A DNA stretch of 64,000 nucleotides from Eublepharis macularius (Eukaryota > Chordata > Lepidosauria > Squamata > Eublepharidae), in assembly GCF_028583425.1 (NCBI RefSeq), contig NC_072805.1:17308001-17372000 (forward strand), in the 5' to 3' direction. The translations under genes and the position numbers were made by a program. The notes beneath the pieces were generated by a model. It saw only the letters and a list, made by a program, of their open reading frames with translations. It was not told the DNA's origin and ran no database searches. Below, piece after piece: positions 35,701-47,700 of this stretch. Within the stretch, counting starts at the first letter, position 1. Each line of letters starts with the position of its first letter.

Positions 35701-38700
35701 CCCAGATAATTTTGTTAGTCTTATAGGTGCTACTGGACTCTTGCTTTTTTCCACTGCTACAAACAAACTAGCACAGCTACCCATGTTGATATAGATACTA
35801 GTTTGAAACTCAAATTACTACACCAGTGTCAGTGTTGCTCTTATAAGGGGAGGGTTCTTTGCACATAGACTCTCAAATGGACAATGAAACATAAACAGCA
35901 GTAGAACACCACCCAGGCAGGAATTACCAGAAACTAGGAGCTCAAGGACTGGCCCTGCTGCTAGGATACATTCCACTCTTGGGTTAGGGCAGGGATTCAG
36001 GTGCAACCTATCATGTCTTGTGTCAACAGAATGGCAACAGAAATACCATCTCAGCAGACAAGACTTCATGCATTAGAAAGGTTTTTTGCCAGTGTGCCAC
36101 CGCAACCTAGAGATCACCCAAGAAGGCTAGCTCGCATTAACACTATTCGCCTCTTCCAACTGGACTGCTCAAACACCTGAGCTGCTCTTAATTTTGAATT
36201 TTTTAAAAAATAACTTTTTGTTGTAATAATGCTTAACAAATAAAAACAGGACTAATATTGGGGTTCCGTTATAGTCCAATGCTCCCCTCAATTTAGCTAC
36301 CACAAGGATCTTTTTTCTAATGTTCCCATCCTGAAATGTAGCTATGATGTCTCTGGGGAACTTTTTCTTTCCGTTGTTCCGCAGACCCACTCTATAAATG
36401 TTTTCTATTTTTGGAGCCTTTTGGAGCCTTGTCCTCTTTCCACTGCAGCTGCTTTGTTAGCTAAGAAGCCAAAAAGTTTGATAACTTTAAATCCTCTAAA
36501 TTTTACATTTCTCTGTCTTGCTGCCATTTCCAATTTTAATAATCTTTCATGAAGATAAGTGTTTGTACAATGAAGTTCTTTGACTTCCATCTGAACTGCA
36601 TTGCTGATTTCCACAGCTTTACTAGCATTTTGAGTTGCCTTATTTCTGTTTTCATTTCAGCGAATTGTGCTGTAAATTGTTGCAATAGCATTTTCATATT
36701 GTCAGGCAAGTTTTGTTCCATTTGCTTTATTAAATCAGTAAGATTGTTTCATTGGGAGAGAGGGGTTATGCTGGTGATTTTAGCTGCGTCCGCCATTTTG
36801 TTTTCCTCTCCCTGCATCTTCCCTGATGCCACTACTATTTCCCGGTTCGGAAAGAACTCCTGAAAGTTTTTTACCGCTTTTACCTGATGCTTCTTTTTCT
36901 TAGACATCTGCTTCCCCATACTTTATGAACTTCATTTCGTTATGATTATTTTAAACAGGATGTTGGGGTGGGGAGGGACGGAGCTCTTGCATTAAGCATC
37001 CTTCCTCCTCTGCACCGACACCACACACCCCTTAACTTTGAATTTAAAACTCCTAGAAACAGTTCTGTACTCGTGTCAATGCCTGCACTGCCAAGAACTG
37101 CTAAAATATACCCTGAGAGAGGCCTCCCACTCAGCCAGAGAAGGAGCAATCCAAGACAGGAAGTGGGGGAAGCCCAGGTGTGCAACCAGAAGTGTTTGCC
37201 GGCTCCTAAGTAACTTTTAGGTTCCACTTTTATTTTAAACAAGGCTGCATGTATTCTGTAGTACATTAATTAAAATTCAGCATCAAGCTAACTCAATTTT
37301 GCAACGTATTTAAATTGTGCAATTTTACACAGTTTGAATCATCTTTGATTTTGCACTGTTTATTGTGGCTTTGCTTATCAAGAAAAAAGACACCAAAAGC
37401 CCCACTCACTGGAAGTCTTATTCTCTACCCAATAACAAATGTTGTTTTCTCTGTACCACCACAGAATTGCAGAACACGCGTCCTGCCTTTCTGATTTTCA
37501 GTGTTCATGATTTTAAAAAATAAATAAAAGGGGTTAAAGCCCTACTACTTCGGCCATGTTTAAACCTGGGCAGAAAAAAAAATCCTTCCATTTTTACATA
37601 AGGCCTTCAAGCATTCCTACTGGCTCATTAATGTGCATGAAGCGAAGCAGCTGGGATGAAGAGCTTGAGTTGCTAACAACCTGGAGGGGAAAAAAGGCTT
37701 TTCCCTTTAACGGAGGCTTGATGTGTGGAAACGAGCAGGCAAATTCTTTTATGGCATGGAGGTCAATAACATCCCATTAAAGGAGTAGGACACTGGGCAA
37801 CCCTGGGGAGAACTCCACTGATGCTCTCTGAAACACAGATTCAGAGGACTAGCTTTGGAGAGAGTTATAGAATGCCATTCTTAACTTCTTGCATTTTAAG
37901 GATGTTCTGCTTTCCCAGGCTTTCCTCTGTACATCTTAAAAACAAAGTAAGTGGGAAGTGGCTCTAAGATAACCTTCAAACTTTAGACTTGTTTGTTCAG
38001 ACTTGTTTTGTATCCTGCTGACCTGTTAGCAAAACACTGCTCTGAGATTTCAACTAGACCTAGATTTTGGCTGTATACTTAACTTTTGGATTGGATGTAT
38101 GCATATTTTTCTTCCCTCGGATCAACTGAGCTGACTAAAGAAGAGCCAGCAGTATCTGGTCTGCCAGAGGAAGGATGACGGAGTCAGTAGCCATTCATTT
38201 GGTTAGAATAACTGCATAGGACAGGTCCCAAAGCCGTGCGTTTGCTGGATGATTGCTCAGTGATTTTTGGAAATGCATCGATCAGTAGATCCACCAGTGG
38301 GATAGGGATATAGGAGACATAAACCCTTCTGAAGTCTTCCAGTTGCGTTTTGAATATAGCTCTTTGCAGGGCTTTTTTTCTGGGAAAAGAGGTGGTGGAA
38401 CTCAGTGGGTTGCCCTCGGAGAAAATGGTCACATGGCTGGTGGCCCCGCCCCCTGATCTCCAGACAGAGGGGAGTTTAGATTGCCCTAGAGGGCTATCTG
38501 AACTCCCCTCTGTCTGGAGATCAGGGGGCGGGGCCACCAGCCATGTGACCATTTTCAAGAGGTTCCGGAACTCCGTTCCACCGCGTTCCGGCTGAAAAAA
38601 AGCCCTGGCTCTTTGGTTCCACACCAGCAGAGTGCTGCTGACCATAGAAGTGGGAAGCACAGAATTTCACAACCTGATTGGGGTGGGGGGGCAACAGAGT

Positions 38701-41700
38701 CCCTACTCATTGCTGTGCATATCTTTCCAATTGCTGTGCATATCTTTCCAACCTCTCTGCAAACAGAAGCAGATGGCAAAGGCTCCCAACTATGGCATCA
38801 CAGACATGAAAGCAGGAGCATGTTCAAAGAGCCAGCTGGGATGTATGGAGCCCTGCTCACAAACCTTAAGCACAGCTGTCTTGTAGCCAACAGGCACTTT
38901 GGCAAGCTATGCGGAAGGATGCAGTTTTGATCCTTCACACGTGCAGGGATGGAAACGCATTACTCTGTGCCTTAAAAAGAAGGGGAGCATTTACAGAGGA
39001 GAAATAGGGTGCGGAAGGAGGGAGTCCTTATTCCTTGCCAATTCTTCCCCCCAAATCCCCTCCCAATGTTGTTTTCCCTCCAACTGAGGGCCAAGCTACA
39101 AGTGACAAATGACACTTGAACAGCAAGTGAACAGACTCACGTGTATTCCTCCCTGTTCACTACGTGATCAAGTGGAGCACAAGTGGACAGGGAGGAATAC
39201 ACGTGAGCAGGGGTTATTTCGTAGAAAAAGCTGGAGGAACTCATTAGCATAACTCATTAGCATATGCCACGCCTCTTGCCATTGCCGGAAGTGTGTCATT
39301 AGTATAACTGATTTGCATATGCCACACCCCCTGACATCAGCTATTCTGCCTGTTTTGGACCCAATCCTGGTCATTCAGGGCCGAAATTGGGTCAGTGTGA
39401 CCTCATCAGACATAAGGGTAATTTTAAATAGTAATTTAAAGATTAATTTTGAAAAGTTTCTCATGAACTACTGGGCATTAGCAAAAGGGAATTCTGTCTA
39501 AGTATGGATGTTGGAGCATGACTGGCAAGTGGGATATGAACTAAGTGAACCCTGAATTGGCCACTTATTGACATTTGGGAACCAGAGATGCACACGGAGA
39601 AGGGAGGGGAAAAGACAGTTAATAATAATACCTTTTTCCAAGGTTATATTAGGAAGGGTGGCGAATGGTATCTGCTTAACGACCTTTTCTTGCCTGTGTG
39701 TGTCGCTTTCAAGGTGGGTGCCTGGCAAGCATTCTGGTTTCAGAGTAATCTGTTTGGTGGGCCTGTTGTGGTTCTGGGGATGAATTGCCTGCAACAAAGA
39801 GGGAAACCTACAATTATTTAATATAACAGCAGCAGCAATGTTGGTCTTGCCCTGATGCAGCGATACCGTGGACTTTGGGGCAAGCGTATGTTCCACCCCC
39901 TCACTCCCATTTCCCCTTGATTAAGAAACAAAATTGAGTCCGGCAATCCCATTAAGCTGTTTGTTATTATATCCGGCTGGGAAAGAATGCATTTGTTCCT
40001 ATCTCAAATGTTGAGTTGTTCAATCATTACCCCCCCACACACACACCCAATTTCTTTATTAATGATTTCAACATCTGCTTTCCGTATTTTTTTTTTTGCC
40101 TTGAACCTGAAAACAGATGACAAAAATTCCTTTTTATCCAAACACCATGGCCCTTTTCACACTACTTACCAGGACGCGCAACGACACGGAACATCGCGCT
40201 ACAAATGCGGAAAATCACATTTTCTCACGTGAGATTTGCACGACATCGCGCGAGATTTGCATGATGTCGAGAAAATCTCGCACGAGAAAATGCAATTTTC
40301 CGCATTTGTAGCACGATGTTCCGCGTCGTTGCGCGTCCCAGTAAGTAATGTGAAAAGGGCCAATGACAGGCTACCCAAGAGAAACCCCCAAGTAATGTAA
40401 AACTATGCTGACATCCACGTCACATCTCCCCCTATAGAACAACCATATTCCAACATTCTTACAACAAGGCATACTTCTAAGACTTCCCAGGAAAAATGAG
40501 AACCCAGTTCTGTCTGTGTCCACAAGTAAACATATATTTTGGTCTCTGGCAATACCAGCCTTAGCAGACAGCAGCCCCGTACTCTGGGAGAACGTCTCAA
40601 ACCAAGTGAACATGCTCACCTCCAAATTGCGCAAATCTGTTTCAAGCCCATGAGAAACCGGGCTTTTTGCAGCATCTGTAGCACAGTCCTGGAAAAGAGA
40701 AGCATAGCATGAAAACGCCTGTCACTAAAAAGGGCAAACATTTACAAGGGTATCACAGCAAGAAAATGGACCCGAGTCAACTGCCAGGAATACCTGATTC
40801 TTTCAAGGAATTCGGGGGCAGGGGAGGAATCCATGACGTGGTCAGCCATGCAAAGTTTATGTTTAAGCCACTTCACATATTAGTTTTCAGTCTTGGGAGA
40901 ATTCCATAGCATATGAACCAACAGTCAGCAGGGAAAAAACCCAGCACAGGTATTGGGGTGGTGGGGCCCATCTGTCCCATTTTCCTTCCCTCAATGTCTT
41001 CTGTTCACACCTTCGTATGAGAAGAACCTTTCTCTGCCCATTTTTAAATCTCTCACACTTCTACCCAACCTCTCCTCCAAAGGCGTTCAAGGCGATTTAC
41101 ATGGTCCCCTCTTCCTCCAGTTTATTCTTACAACAACCCGAAGAGGCAAACTGGGCTGAGAGAGATGACTTCTCAGTTGCTACACTTGAATGTGCATACG
41201 AGGAGAGAGAAGACATGCAATCCTTCCGATATGCACAATCCCCATTTTTTTTTAAGTGCCTGAAAATCTGAACTCAGAAAAATCTGGTTACTGATAACAC
41301 ATGTACCAAAGCTGAAAAGATGCACCCTTTCAGACAAAATGGCTACTGCGTGTATGGGTGGATTGCTTGAAGCACACGTGAGTTGGTGGACTCTCAGAAC
41401 ACATTATCATAATGAGTGAAGAGGGATAGAATGACTGGCCCAAGCTCACCCACAAAGCTTTATAACCGAGGGGGAGACTTGAACCCAGTTTATCCTTTAA
41501 ACCACTACCCCATACTGGCCTTTGTCTTCCTGTGGCTTCAACAGCAACCAGGGAGGAGGAAAGAAAGGGAGAAACCAAGCTTGACAATGTTCTTAGAAAC
41601 CACCTACTTCCTCTGCTGACCACTTTCCTGTTGAGCAGGAAAGGATAAAGAAATAACCCATGAAAAAGGGGGCGGCAGATAGGCACACTGTTGCTGATTA

Positions 41701-44700
41701 CTCTATCATCATTATATAGCCGTAAGTAATTAGGGATTGCATTAGACAACCTTCAGGTTTAGTCCAAGATCAGTCTTGGGCCGGACACCTGGAATGTGAG
41801 AACTGGCCCTTAAAGCAGCAAAGACATTCACAGAGGTGTGTATGATGTATCAGTTCCAGATCATTTGCATTCTGTAATACCCTAAACCAGGCTCTCGTAC
41901 GTCACCGGTGACTTTTCTGAGTACCATTCCCCACTATGGCATCTACTCCATGTTTCAGGAACGTGGGCAAAGTCCGTACTCAGTGACGCTTGTGGTTGGC
42001 AGGTAGCTCCCCACCTTGAAACAACCACGGCTAGAGGAACGGGCAAGCTGTGAGCCTCTCTGAGGATGCCAGGGTAAATACGGCTCTTCTGGTTGATGGC
42101 AATTGCAAATAAGACTTTCCACAAGCTGCAAAGTGAGTTCCAGTGCCCTAATAATTCTTCTGGCTTCCGCCATTGCAGGTGAGGGTTACTCTGCAGCTGA
42201 CTTGGTTCTTTTTCTTGCCATTATAGTTCCATTTTCTGCAGGTTTATCCAAACTCATCCAAAAATCTTTTCCCGCTTTTCTAAATCTTGAAGGACGTTGT
42301 GCTTCCCAGTTTCAAAGGGGTTCAGCTGACCCTTGCTAACTCAGTTAAGAGCCTGGGGTTATACTGGATCCAGCACTGCTGCTGGAGAAGTGAGTTAATG
42401 TAGCTGCAAAAAACACTTCCCCCCCCCCATCTTCATTTAGTCTGGAAGATGGCTCCCTAACCTTGACATGACCACTTGGATCCACACCAGGGTAACATCG
42501 ACTAGACTACTGTAATGCTCTCTACATAGGTCTCCCCATGGAGACTCCAGCTGGTGCAAAACGTCATAGCTAGGTGACTATCAGTTACTAGACGGATTAT
42601 CAGGAACTAGATCAAGATGGATAACCATGTTTGTTTGTAGTAGCAGAAAACAGCAAGAGTCCAGAAGTTCTGAAGAAGTGGGCTCTTGTTCTTTTCTTCC
42701 ATCAGGAACTAGGTGGAAGTACTCCCATTCGGCAGTCACTCCATTGGCTGCACATCAATTGCTGGGCTCATTTCAAGTATTGACCATAGGCCTGAGGTTT
42801 ACCCTGGTGGTCAGTAACCAAGCCTTTTATGGTGTGGCAGGCAGCCGGGGTGGCGTGCAGGCAGCTTCCCGTCCCTCCCGGTCAGCCGCCCGCCCGCTGC
42901 CACCGCCAGCTCTGTGGTGCGCGCCCCCACCCCTGGTGCTCCCTCCGACGCCTCAGCACTGGAGGCGATCACTGAGCTTGCCTCAATGGAGGCACCGGCC
43001 CTGCTTGGGAGATAAGTAGGGTCGGTCACAGTCAGTCCTTGAATGGGAGACCACCAACAAAGACTAGGGTTTCTACATGGAGGACGGCAAACCACCTCTG
43101 CTCATTTCTTGCCTGAAATGCCCTATGGATAGGGTCACCATGAGTTGGCTGCAACTTGATGGCACGTCCTTCTGAAGCTCATAACCCCAAAGGTAAGGCA
43201 ATACAGTCACGTGAGATATCAACCCACCAACGAGTGTCACTCACCTTGGCGTGAATCAGACTGTAGATTGCGTCAGAAATCATCTCCTTCCTAAACATAC
43301 CAAGAACATCCTGTAGCGATGCTGTGCAATCTGTAGGGAGTTGGGGAGAAGATGCATGAATATTTATGTGTGCACGGTCAGCGTCCCTGTGTTATTAGAG
43401 TTCATTTATGCACACACACAGACACTCCAACTGCACTCGCTTTTAAACTCTGACATTGCCTTCACATGTGCTCCAAAACAACACAGAGGCTGTTTCCACA
43501 AGGCTTACCTTGTTCCAGAAAACAGCAAAATCTTGCACGAAATCACGCAAGAAGATGTGGCACGAAACTGCGTCTTCTCGTGAGGTTTCGTGCGAGATTT
43601 CGCTGTTTTCCAGAACAAGGTAAGCTGTGTGGAAATGGCCAGTCTTGTGGCACATTAAAAATGAACAGACACAGGCTTTTGCGAATCGCAGCCTATCCAC
43701 CTTAATCTCCTGGGACGCTGCTGCCTCCAACATGGCACCAACAACAGCCCAGACTTCCACCCACATGGTTCATCCCAACAGTACTTGCGTATCTCGCAAC
43801 TGCTGCACCTCCTCCGGGGCTGAGTGTCCTCAGTGCAGTATGTAAATATGGAATCAAGAATCATCTATACCAAGTGCAAGGGCCCTTTAGTAGCATGGGA
43901 GTAAGTACAGAGGCAGTGGCACCGGCACTTATGGAGTAAGAGGGAAAGGGGGGTGGAGAGATAGCGATGGAGGAGGTAGGGGTTGGCAACCGCAGTGGGT
44001 CTGAGTAGTTCATTTCAACCAGCTATGTCTCACAGCTGAGTCTTAAGTCTCTGCACTGGTAAGATCAGGGCTTCCACCTTGTGGAATGGCCTATCTAAGG
44101 GGGACAGGCAGGGCCCCCCACTTCTGCCATTCTGAAAAATGTGCAAAACAGAATTGTTCAAAAGTGCACTTTAATAAAAGGCTATAGGTTAGGGAATGGG
44201 TCGAGAAGGCATTTTTATAAAGGGAATCAGGACTGTAGTTTGTGACCCTGTTTATGGTATGTGTAATCTTCTTATTGTATATCCTTCCCTATTCTTGCTA
44301 CACCGTTTCCTACTTCTGTAATTCTACACTCCGCTTTGTTTTGACGTATCATGTCCGATACTTCTTTACATTGTTTGTAATAGTTGTAGTCCTAGCCCTA
44401 TCGCATTGCCGATTAAATGTCTTGTGCTATTTGACTGCATTGACTTGCGCTGTGTAATCCGCCTTGAGTCTTTGTGCAGAAAAGCGGGCTATAAACAAAG
44501 TAACTATGAAGTGTTCCCGCTGCCATACAAGCACAGATATCAGAAGTTGTGATGCTGCACTAATGTTTCAGAAAGTTTGATAAACCAGGAGGTGCATATG
44601 AGGAGATGCAAAGAACTGGAGTGCCAGTCACAGAACAACATGGACCAGCAGATGATCAAAATGATGTGCAGCGGTGGTCTTCCCTGCATCCTCAAATCCC

Positions 44701-47700
44701 AAAACAGTTTGTGCAAAATCCATATATTTTGTCAGAGCCAAGCCAACATACCTGCAGCCTGCGGCCTGTAACTGGGCTCTTGGTGCCAGCAGAGAGCGAT
44801 GAGCTGCAGCAGTCTGCTTCGATGAGGGAGGTCACAGGGAATAAAAACTGGGTCAAGGCCAGGGCGGACTCCGCTGCAGATGCTAGTCACAGCTTCGAGC
44901 AAGGTCTTCTTGCCTGGGGAAGCCAAAGAAAATGTTCCTTAACAGAACCTGTTGATGCAAGCCTTGCTGCTGTGTAAGTTTCATGCTGGCAATGCATACA
45001 AAGCAATCTTAAACAAAGTTGCACCATTCTCAATTCACTTTCACATGCAATTATACAGACAACACACATACACTTGACCACTAGAGGGCAGTACACACCA
45101 CCCAGACTTTTAACTAGGCAGGATACAGGAGTTTTGTAACTGGAATGCCCAATGTCTTTTGGCTCTTAAAAGCAGCTGGGGAAGTTTGGTCAGAGCAACA
45201 GCACTCAAGTTCCCAACTGACTTACGGTAAGCCCCCTCAAGGGCTTTTCAAGGCAAGAGGCTAAGGGCCAAGCTAGAAGTGACGAGTTACATTTGAATGG
45301 CAAGTGAGCAGACCCACATGTATTCCTCCCTGTTCACTTGTGCTCCACTCGATCACTTCTAGCTTGGGCCTAACAGAGATGGATCTTGGACTTCCTTGGT
45401 GGTCTCCCATCCGAGTGCTAACCCTTCTTAGGGTCTCTCTAAATGATATGTTTCAGTACGGGCATGCATTGGTTTTAATGTGCTCCCTGCACATCAGCTG
45501 AAGGGAATTGCTTCTTTTAAAAAAGGAGCTCCGAATGGCTCCCCAAGGGGAGGGGATGCTCCTGCCTTCCCTCAAGCCATTTTTCTGTACAAAAACAGTA
45601 TGGGGTGGTAGTGGTTGTTTTGCTGACTTTACTGCTCCATGTGGAGAATCTGTGAAATAACTCCCCTCACACACAGAGCAGAACCACAAGTGACAAAAGG
45701 CACAGGTTGGACACTTGCCAGCTTCCCTCAAGTTTTGATGGGAAATGTAGGCAGCTTGGCGGAATGTTGGACAAGTGACAGTTGAAAAGTCCCTTGGACA
45801 GCAGTCAGAGAGCAAAGCTGCGAGACCAGGATGCCGACATTTCCCATCAAAACTTGAGGGAAGCTGACAAGTGTCCAATCTGTGCCTTTTGTCACTTGTG
45901 GTTCTGCTCATAGTTTTCATGTGAGAAAATAGCATTGGGGAAGGGCGCGAGCCTTTCCTCCCCCTGTGGAGCTGTTCTTTGACTAAAATTTTCTTTATTT
46001 AAACTATACACACCACAAGACAATAAACAATAAGCATAGAGAACAAGAAAAAACATACATTTCTAAACATAACACACTAACAATACATATATCTATAAAA
46101 TTAAGAGGAAAAGAAAAAAGAAAATAAAAAACACCTAGATTACACTACACTGGGTTCCAATTTTCTCCGCCACAAGTATATATCGTTTCTAGAGTCCCAC
46201 TTATTCTGAGTTAGTCACAAACCCCCTCTTTTTTCTATTGTTCCTGTTTCTTAATCCATAAATCCAGATGTCATCAAATCCTTGTTATCCATTTCATGCA
46301 AAAAGTCTATTAGCGGTTTCCATTCAGTCAAGAAGTTAATTAATGTCCTTTCTCTAATTAATGCAGTAAGTTTTGCCATTGACACAAACTCCAAAACTTT
46401 TGTCAACCATTCCTCCACTGTAGGCAATGTTGTAGTTTTCCATTTTTTTGCATAAAGTACTCTTGCTGCTGTTATAAAGTATAAAAACGGCGTTCTAAAA
46501 CTTTTTTCCAACTGGCTGTCACCCCTGTGGAGCTGTTCTGAGCTCATCTAAGCTCTCCTTTTTTAAAAAAGAAGCAGTTCCCCTCAGCTGTCTGACTGCA
46601 GGGAGCATGTTAAAACCACTATATGCCCGCACAGAAACATCCTGTTTAGAGAGACCCTTCGCTTTCAAGAGCCAGCGAGACTGGGCTAGGCTGGGCCGTC
46701 CAGGTCAGAGCAAGACTAGTACTCTATACTGTGCCTGCATTTCCCCCTACTGGGGCTTAAAACAGCCTCCCCAAAGCTGCCATTAGCCCTGCGGCGGAGT
46801 TTATACCAGCTCAGAGAAGGGGGATTTAACTCTCCCTGTATTGTGTTGCTCCCGGCGATTTGGCAGCGCTGTCCCTCCCCATTGATTTCAATGATCTTAG
46901 ACTGGAATAACTTTTCTTACAATTGCTCAGTAAGCCTGAGAACAGCCTTACTGATTTGGGAGCCACCCAGCTCAATCCCAGATAATTGCCTGGAAGACTC
47001 CTCTTACAAGAAGCAAGGCAAAGAACCAAGGAAGCAAGGCAAGACAACCTAAAAGGAGGCTTGGTAAAGCTTTGGTGGTTCCCACATATTCACAGTGACA
47101 GGGGACGTAACCACACTACTTACATAAGTTTCACAACAGAGCCAATGGAGGCTCCGTGGAGGGGTTTGAGGACACAAAAACTGGGAGAGGGGGGATACAG
47201 CTGCTTCTCCCTGCATGCAGTTGTCCCAAACAAGCTGCAAGGGATATGGTAGGCACAAAACTCTCATCACACATATGATACAAAGGCCTGCTAGTGTTCC
47301 CCAACAGACATGATGACTTCGTCATGTGGAGCCTTAAGATCACGGATAAAGAGAGGGTCAGGTAGTTCCTCTTAGTTTTGACACTTCAGCCGAACACTCA
47401 GAGCAGCAATGATGCTTGTGCAACAGTCAAAGGTAGCAAGTTGGCAAGCTTGGACGTTGGAAGCAGGAGTACTTGGGAATGATGCAGGCCACAAGAGAGC
47501 CAGGAAGGATGGAAGAACCAGCAAGTGGCATTCCTGGTAGAGACAAGATTTGGAGAAATAATTCCTCCACTCTGTATCTTCCCTACCAGGAGGCAGCAGA
47601 TGCATGAAACAGGAACCTAAGCCATGTCCTACAAATAGCATGCCTGGTACATGACACCAGCATCCTTCCCCCACACTGTGTACCCCATACAAACTAGAGG

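Larger units (their letters stand above)
45430..46658. mobile_element. Large foldback DNA element carrying two later insertions
   Basis: The left arm (45430 to about 45540) begins AGGGTCTCTCTAAA. The right arm (about 46548-46658) is its inverted copy and ends GAGAGACCCT. The arms match at roughly 80 per cent by eye over about 110 bases, including the TGCTCCCTGCA and GCTTCTTTT blocks. The loop holds the foldback element at 45675-45909 and the L1 at 45979-46521. Confidence 0.7.

Noticed and set aside
38184-38360. Minus-strand frame with protein-like text (VYVSYIPIPLVDLLIDAF) in intron 9
   Set aside because: It runs straight into the hAT MITE, has no clean splice borders, and exons 9 and 10 join in phase without it. 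It could be an unrecognised repeat.
39498-39896. 132-codon minus-strand frame as a stand-alone small gene
   Set aside because: Its central 157 nt are exon 9 of the RIPK2-like gene with splice sites on both sides; the rest is intron.
41882-42173. Two overlapping minus-strand open frames in intron 7, one with a phase-0 acceptor and donor, as a possible extra exon
   Set aside because: Exons 7 and 8 already join in phase, polypyrimidine tracts are weak, both frames are equally open and neither resembles RIPK2.
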